From Epiperipatus broadwayi (Eukaryota > Onychophora > Udeonychophora > Euonychophora > Peripatidae), in contig JAQFVV010012536.1 of the NCBI GenBank assembly GCA_028023455.1, positions 2,190,001 to 2,254,000 of the forward strand: DNA of 64,000 nucleotides, read 5' to 3'. Both the position numbers and the translations under genes were made by a program. Within the stretch, counting starts at the first letter, position 1. The number at the start of each line of letters is the position of its first letter. Positions 58,201-64,000 of this stretch are shown piece by piece. The notes beneath the pieces were generated by a model, which did no database searches, was not told the DNA's origin, and worked only from the letters and a program-made list of their open reading frames with translations.

Positions 58201-59525
58201 TCCTGAGAAATTATTGTAATGACACGAATAATAGTTACAATATATTCTAAATTGGCATTTAGATTCTGTATTGCTTGTTCACTAATTATAATAATCATTG
58301 GGCAATTATTTGGAAAATTTATGCTGTTCAAGCACCAAAGTGACAAAATGAGGAACACGGTTACTTCGTATGATTAAAACAAGATTTAAAATTTCTGCAG
58401 CAAAGCAAAATCTGGTACTTGAATATCTTAGTCACTTGATTAGTTGCTTAAAATCCCATTTAATAGTCAGAATTTAAATGACAAGCTGGAAACAGCTTTA
58501 TTTAATTTGCCAAACTATTTTCATTTTCTCAGCTGGAAACCAATGCAAAGACATTTAACTCTCGAGTCCACCACTGTCCTTGTGCTAAAGTAGGACACTT
58601 GTAAATTGCAAGCAGAAATGGTTGTAAGTTCAGTGGCTCTAAGTCAGAAGGACTAAAGCTTTAATGATATCTTGGTGGATTTTATTCATCAGATGTGATA
58701 AATCTTGTACAATGAATATATTATGGATAATATTGAAGTGCCTCATCATGGATATCGAAGTGTTTGATGGTTCTAGCTTACCTGTAAAATGCAGGCATTG
58801 TAAGGGGGGTAGTCACAGTTTTTTTTTGTTAGTGGGTGGTTGTGATGAGATGTAGATGAGGAGTGGGCTAATAAAAACCAATATCTCTACATCACAATAA
58901 TTATAACCCTAGATTAAGGTATTAAAAGTGGACAGAAATCAGTTCTCACCTTAGCATGGCTGTAGCGAAAGTATTGAACCGACAACATGGAGTGAAAGTA
59001 CAGATTGTTTCATACCTCTAAATCAATTGATGAGCAAAGATAGTTCAAGAAATACATTCATAGTAAAAGAGGGTGATAAGAATTTATAAACTAATGAATA
59101 GTTTTATGTTAGAGTTGAGGTGAGAGTTCATTGATAACAAACTGAAAAATTGAAAGTATTATATAATATTTTTAAGACCAATTTAACAAATTGAAGCTAA
59201 TTTATCTGGATAATTTGCTAATTGATCAAATTTCTTTTTTTCTTTTTTGGCATACTATTCTACTTCATATACTAGAAGAGTTGTGTGAATTTCTGTTTTC
59301 ATTCATGATAACCTAGTGATACAATGAGATGGAAGAAATTGCTACGGCTGAAATCTATTTACCAGTTTGCTGTGTCCCATGAGCAGCAAGTAAATAATTG
59401 ACAAAGGCAGAACTGAGATGGTAAGCTAACAGTTTAATTAAATAACATATGAGAATATTTATAACTATACATAGCCTATTTAAGGTGCATACAAATAATA
59501 AAAGGTCATAGTGATCTGCTCATAA
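58200..59525. other. Non-coding DNA
   Basis: No gene or RNA recognised. Confidence 0.4.
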
Positions 59526-59529
59526 CAAA

Positions 59530-59720
59530 CCCTAATCCATACCAGGAATCCATTTACCATACCTGTCAAGACTTCTGGAGTCTTTATAAACTTTACCAAA
59601 TAGGGCAGTTTTACATACCTTACCATATATGGTGTTTTTATATATACCTGGTATTTTTTGTATACCTCACCATATATGGTGTTTTTTACAGTTATCTGAC
59701 CTTATAAGGCCAGATATGCA
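59530..59720. repeat. Short interrupted repeats with 'accatatatggt' palindrome
   Basis: The block 'accatatatggtgttttt' occurs twice (59622-59639 and 59669-59686) with 'atacct' before it, and weaker versions lie upstream ('accatacctg', 'accaaatagggc'). Confidence 0.7.
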
Positions 59721-60059
59721 AATCCATGACCTAACAACATTGATAGTTAGTTTCATTGCTAAACATTTATTGTTACACAGTTATTTATATAAGCAATATA
59801 TACAATCATTTTACACAATCATTATACATAATTATTGTACAAAGTTATTGTTTTTATTCTTCACAAGTATTATACATTTATTGTTACACATACATATTTT
59901 TATTGCTTGACCTTGAACACTGCAACGTACTTCTTGAAAATATTTTTTCATTAATACTGTCTATAGTTTTGGTTCTTATATCAGTAGTGAGTTGAGTCCT
60001 CTGTTAGAACTTTTTAACATAAGTTATATTATTGCTTAGATTGTATGTAATTAATCATT

Positions 60060-60215
60060 CCTTTATAGCACATCAAACAGATTAGTATATACACAACGTT
60101 TTGAGAGGTATTATTCTCCCCTCTTCTTCAGGTGTTGCTGGCCTGACCAATGACAGTACTAGCATGAGATTTAAACCTGGGTCCTTAGATTCTTGATTAT
60201 TGAATTTTAAGGTTT
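60060..60215 (-). repeat. Family A copy
   Basis: It carries a single 'acagattagtatatacacaa' unit of the minisatellite motif, then the hammerhead-like stretch (minus: CUGAAGA, GAGG/CCUC stem, CAAAACG) and 'gcctgaccaatgacagtac'. This is the form without repeat expansion. Confidence 0.7.
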
Positions 60216-60229
60216 AAAGATAAGATGGA

Positions 60230-60780
60230 GTTGACTGATTAAATATAAACAGTGGGTGTCAAGTAAAAATGATTGAGGATTAATACTCTCCAAGTTGTTT
60301 GCAATGTTACCTCTAAATCAATGCAAGGGCTAAATGGTGATGTAGTTTAGCTATCTGCCACAAAAATATTAAGACTAGAATGTTATATCATAAGTTACAA
60401 TGTGAATTGTGTCAGGGTGATTTATACCTTAATCCATGAAAGAGCAACATACTAACATTGAATTTTGTATTAAATTGGCAAAACTGATAATGAAGTGTTT
60501 GAAATTATTCAAACTATATGTGGCAGCAAAACCATGATTTGCAAAATTGTTTTCAAACGGTTTGCAAGATTCCCTGATGACAGGGGAAAATTGAAGATAA
60601 CCATTGAAGATTCAAAACCCACTGGAACATTTTATATCATAACTCTTAATCCAGATATAATAATACCTTAAAGTTTTCATAGTGAATATGTAAAATTTTG
60701 TTGTTACATAAAACATGCATTGATTCAAACATGCAAGCAACCTAGGGAGTGACCCAATCAATTTTATACTGAAACACCTA
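60230..60780. repeat. Dispersed repeat G, copy 2
   Basis: Colinear with 50690-51240; the 72-bp block is present once. Confidence 0.6.
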
Positions 60781-60859
60781 TGTATTTGGCTATTTTTATT
60801 CCTGAATTATAGCTTTATTTGTGGTCCAATTTTTATATCTACAATTAATTTAGAAGAAA

Positions 60860-61210
60860 TAAAATTATCACACAATTACCATTCATTATGCTTACACAAG
60901 TTGTTTTCACAGAGGCAAAACTCTCCATACCGTAGCACCATGCAGTGCAAGCCAGAGTAATCAATGGATGCCAGAAGGCTTGTGCATAAAATCCCTAACT
61001 AAGGTCTACTCATCCAGCATCCTCAGACTAGTTTCTAGCTTGTGGCTTTCATCAGTAAGGAGCCTTGGATCTGACAGCACTGCACCTTGATCTTAGGATT
61101 CAATGCAACCCTCCGCAAACCTTCCTGCATCCATAGATTACTCTGGCTTGCGCTGAGCGGTGATACTATATGGAAAGTTTTTCCTCTGTGGAAAAATAAA
61201 ATCACTATAA
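60860..61210 (-). mobile_element. Family B foldback element
   Basis: Inverted ends ('agaggcaaaactctccatac' against 'tatggaaagtttttcctct') surround a B core in minus orientation. A 9-bp flanking repeat 'aaataaaat' is a weak TSD candidate. Confidence 0.7.
61016..61065 (-). ncRNA. Hammerhead ribozyme-like motif (family B, covariant copy)
   Basis: Core CUGAUGA, helix II AGC/GCU in place of GGC/GCC (G-C replaced by A-U, pairing kept), GAA, helix III AC-UA-GU, C17, helix I UCCUUA/UGAGGA in place of UCCUCA/UGGGGA. Two positions changed with pairing kept. Confidence 0.65.
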
Positions 61211-61644
61211 ATTTTAATCTAATGTAAAATACCATATCCACATTTGTATTATACAGTCTGTCATGTCATTTTATCAGAATATCATGTAATGATCAGTCAC
61301 TGAAGTAGCCATTGGAATTAAAAAGTGCCATTCAACCAACCAAATTGAGTTTTTTTTTTCCATTTCACTCCAGTGAGAATTAACTCACTTTATAATTTAG
61401 TAAATTAAATATAATAATGTGAGTGAGTCAATCAGTTTTTTTTTATTCAGCTAATATAAATCATTTAATGGTTATTGTTCTGCTATTTCCTGATACTCTT
61501 GTTGATATTTACTTAAAAGTTCTTGAAGTGTCTCATGTCATATTAGTGTATCTCTTGTTTTAAATTCCAAAATGCATTGTTTCATTTGATTTTATATAAT
61601 TTTTTATGCATTATTGATATTCAGTATTTGGTATTTTTTTTAAA

Positions 61645-61692
61645 TATCACATGATCACCATAGTGAGTTTTACCTGTTTTATATAATAATGA
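61645..61692. repeat. Family B end fragment
   Basis: Only 'atcacatgatcaccat' joined to 'agtgagttttacctgtttta' remains, so both ends of a B element are joined and the centre is missing. Confidence 0.55.
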
Positions 61693-61699
61693 GTAATAA

Positions 61700-62170
61700 G
61701 TAAATCATTTATTTTATATAGCACAATGTTTTTTATAAACTGTAATATTTAAACAACATTAAGCTGTTGCACATGCGCTTTGCAGATTTTAACTATAAAT
61801 GAATGAATACTAACACTTTAACCACATGATAAAGTCTTTGGAAAAGATAGAATGACCATGTATGGTTGTAAGTTAAAGTCATTAGCATAATAATATGCTG
61901 CAATTAATATTTTTAATGAATAAACATTTTACTAAATATATGAATAAAAATAAATTATAATAAAGTACCAATCTGCAGGTAAATATACTGTATAAATATT
62001 TCAGTAGCTATATCTTTTTTTAATTTATAATTTCTTGATTGATAGCCCACGATCTTGCTTCTTACATAGCATGAGAATGATATTCTCTGAATCATGATTG
62101 GTTAAATTAAAATTATGCATGTAGAAAAAAAATTTTTAATACAATATGTATTTTGAAATTCATTTTTGTA
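61700..62170. other. A+T-rich non-coding DNA
   Basis: Nothing recognised. Confidence 0.4.
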
Positions 62171-62177
62171 ATTATTT

Positions 62178-62375
62178 AACATGAAACTCTTTTCATATAC
62201 TAATAAAATACTCTGAAAAAACATGAGCTGAATTAAGCCACTATGTAAAGGTATAACTGTATCAATATATTATCACTTAATAGCACTGAGTTAATTTTAG
62301 GTGAAAACTTGCCAGAATAATAGTGCAAAATTAATTAACTAACTGCACCAGGAGCACAAGTCTTTTGAAATTTAT
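62178..62375 (-). repeat. PLE fragment related to 43040-43740, rearranged
   Basis: 'actcttttcatatactaata' (62186) matches the start of the 43040 fragment in forward orientation. 62270-62370 matches its 3' end in reverse ('cactgagttaattttagg', 'aattaattaactaactgcac'). The two together form a small foldback of one PLE family. Confidence 0.6.
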
Positions 62376-62379
62376 TTTT

Positions 62380-62985
62380 GGTGTACTTCATATTTTATTA
62401 TTATGGTTTCTGCTTTTGAAATATCGAACCAATAAAACTTTGATTTTTTTTTTCTATCTCTGCTAATTTTTGTTCACACATATATTTATTTTACATAAAT
62501 GCAGTCAAAATTATCTAAAAATTAGATGAAGAAATGTATTTACAGATTATTGCTACAGTTTTAGTTTTGCCGAAAAGAGCTTTTTTATGTTATTTTTATG
62601 TGTTATGAGTATATGACTATATTACAGATATTGTCATATATATATATTGTTGTTAGATAAAGATATTTTATTATATCTAAGATTTATTTTTAGTTTTAGT
62701 AATGTATATGATTAAATTTTATTTTATTTTTGCTGATTATTTTTTTATTTTTTGATAAGAGCTGTTTTTATATTGTATATGTCAAAAAGAAAATTGAGTA
62801 AATAAACAGATATTTTTTAATTATGTTTTTAACTTTTGTTCATATAAAGTTGATTAATGACTGCAAAATACAAAAAAATATTTTTCTCTCTTCTTTCTTA
62901 GCTCAATATCATTTATAATTACAATCACTATATTTTTGCTAAAAGTGAAATTAGCATTCATAAAATTTTAATCCAAAATTGATTG
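62380..62985. other. A+T-rich non-coding DNA
   Basis: Nothing recognised. Confidence 0.4.
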
Positions 62986-62988
62986 AGT

Positions 62989-63309
62989 TATCCTTTCTAC
63001 CAAGCTTGGCAGCATCTTTGTTTTGATTTATACAGTTTCAAGGGCCTACAAGTATTTATTTTTGGTTTTTTTTTTTTTTTTCAATTTTATTTTATTGAAT
63101 ATGTGTTAGTTATTGAGTTTTAAAAAAATTAATAAATCAATTATAAATTTCATTCAGATGGTTTATTTCAGTTTTTTTTTTTTATTATTAGGGTTAGGTT
63201 TATTTTTTTATTTTTATATTAAAATAAAATTGAAAAAAAAACATACAAATACTTGTAGGCCCATGAAACTGTATTTGGCAACAAAAATGGCTGCCAAGCT
63301 TAGTGGAAA
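62989..63309. mobile_element. Hairpin MITE
   Basis: Inverted ends 'ttatcctttctaccaagctt' and its imperfect complement near 63285-63313, with long arms ('caagggcctacaagtattt' against 'aaatacttgtaggcccatg'). The centre is T-rich. No coding content; the 69-codon frame at 63113 is accidental. Confidence 0.75.
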
Positions 63310-63860
63310 AGATAATGCATAAGTAGTATTTTATCAAATGAACACATTTAAAAATTTATTATTAATGCAATTTGCTATTATTTTGATTGTATATTGTAAT
63401 GAATGAAACATATTTTGTTTGGATTTTTTATACTCATTAATAATGAAAATCTTTTTTTTTTTTTGGATATGTCAAAAATGAAATCATTAAATGTATTGCA
63501 AAGTGACTGGGATATAGGTACTTTAATCGTATTTAATTCCATAATGAAAACAATATTGTATACTTTATAATGAATAAAATCTGGATTGCACTGTACTGTA
63601 CTTTTTAAGTGTAAAATGTTGCAATTTTATCCTCAGATGATGTAGATTTAGTGAAGTTATTACCCTATGATGACATCAATCTTTATAAAAATGGCCACCA
63701 TTTTTAAAAAATGGCGGATGTTTTTTAAAAAAATTTTTAAAGATTGTAATAGTGAATAATGGATTGCAAATCAAAATAGTGGGTTCAATTTGATGATAAT
63801 CTATGGAAAATTCACCTATGAAGATCCATTGTATTCTGGGAAAAGATATATAGCATATTT
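63310..63860. other. A+T-rich non-coding DNA
   Basis: Nothing recognised apart from short 'aaatggc' repeats near 63690-63716. Confidence 0.4.
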
Positions 63861-63861
63861 T

Positions 63862-64000
63862 ACAATTGATTAACAATATGAGACCTTTTAAATATAAAAT
63901 ACTTCAATCCTATCTTAAAAAGCTTAATTATTTTAAATTACAATTGATTAACAATATGAGACCTTTTAAATATAAAATACTTCAATCCTATCTTAAAAAG
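63862..64000. repeat. 78-bp tandem repeat reaching the window end
   Basis: The sequence starting 'acaattgattaacaatatga' at 63862 recurs perfectly from 63940 to the last base. The array may continue outside the window. Confidence 0.95.

Noticed and set aside
59629-59995. Two overlapping frames of 79-93 codons
   Set aside because: They arise from repeated 'attgttacac' and 'atacataatt' words and show no protein family features.
2835-60150. Active hammerhead in family A (copies near 2835 and 60110)
   Set aside because: The position expected for H17 is G and the GAAA or CUGAUGA residues are altered. The long helix II is suggestive, but the fold is incomplete.

Overview
This window looks like gene-poor, strongly A+T-rich animal (metazoan, probably invertebrate) nuclear DNA. 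I found no intact host protein-coding gene and no operon or ribosome-binding-site organisation. The animal assignment rests on the element types: Penelope-like retroelements (PLEs) with a GIY-YIG endonuclease, several non-LTR (LINE) lineages, a pogo/Tigger-type transposase fossil, tRNA-derived SINEs and a U2 snRNA-like sequence. I cannot name a phylum.

The dominant theme is insertions that behave like PLEs. They are foldback (inverted) structures flanked by 9-14 bp target-site duplications (TSDs), often with a one-sided extension of about 30-60 bp, and they carry hammerhead-ribozyme-like motifs. The best example is the 4.1 kb palindrome at 26605-30742: two 5'-truncated PLE copies head to head around a 12-bp spacer, with a 14-bp TSD. 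The same architecture recurs at 6413-8603, 31920-32341 and 33673-33961, and related TSD-flanked insertions lie at 766-1081, 13407-13755, 49711-50066 and 55205-55837. Two short families, called B and C here, contain nearly complete type I hammerhead folds. Compensatory base changes between copies support helices I and II in B and helix I in C. Family B also occurs in tandem (11760-12830), which recalls retrozymes.

Layout. 1-2070: family C and B foldbacks, then a tRNA-Gly SINE. 2300-3290: family A with a small minisatellite and a LINE tail. 4500-4890: hairpin element. 6413-8603: family A element with a 1.9 kb minisatellite. 8780-10200: antisense L1-like LINE. 10290-13760: family B copies. 13890-14460: pogo transposase fossil. 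15060-15310: divergent family B copy. 15570-25045: two diverged, very A+T-rich units of 4.2 and 5.0 kb in tandem, separated by (AT)n, each with a CCAAT/TATA arrangement on the minus strand. 26190-30742: MITE, B fragment and PLE palindrome. 31260-31446: U2 snRNA-like sequence. 31620-35700: LINE graveyard with nested PLE-type foldbacks. 36477-39705: SINE, foldback, B and C copies and a LINE reverse-transcriptase fragment. 40912-42870: tandem duplication, then a pogo/Tigger-like MITE inserted in family A. 43040-43740: PLE GIY-YIG tail. 44107-47050: B, SINE and C copies. 48246-53541: SINEs, B, hairpin and other repeats. 55205-64000: nested B element, LINE tails, A, B and PLE fragments, a hairpin MITE and the start of a 78-bp tandem repeat.

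The open reading frames of 60-160 codons in the window are mostly chance or repeat-derived. Only the PLE, LINE and transposase fragments have recognisable protein content.
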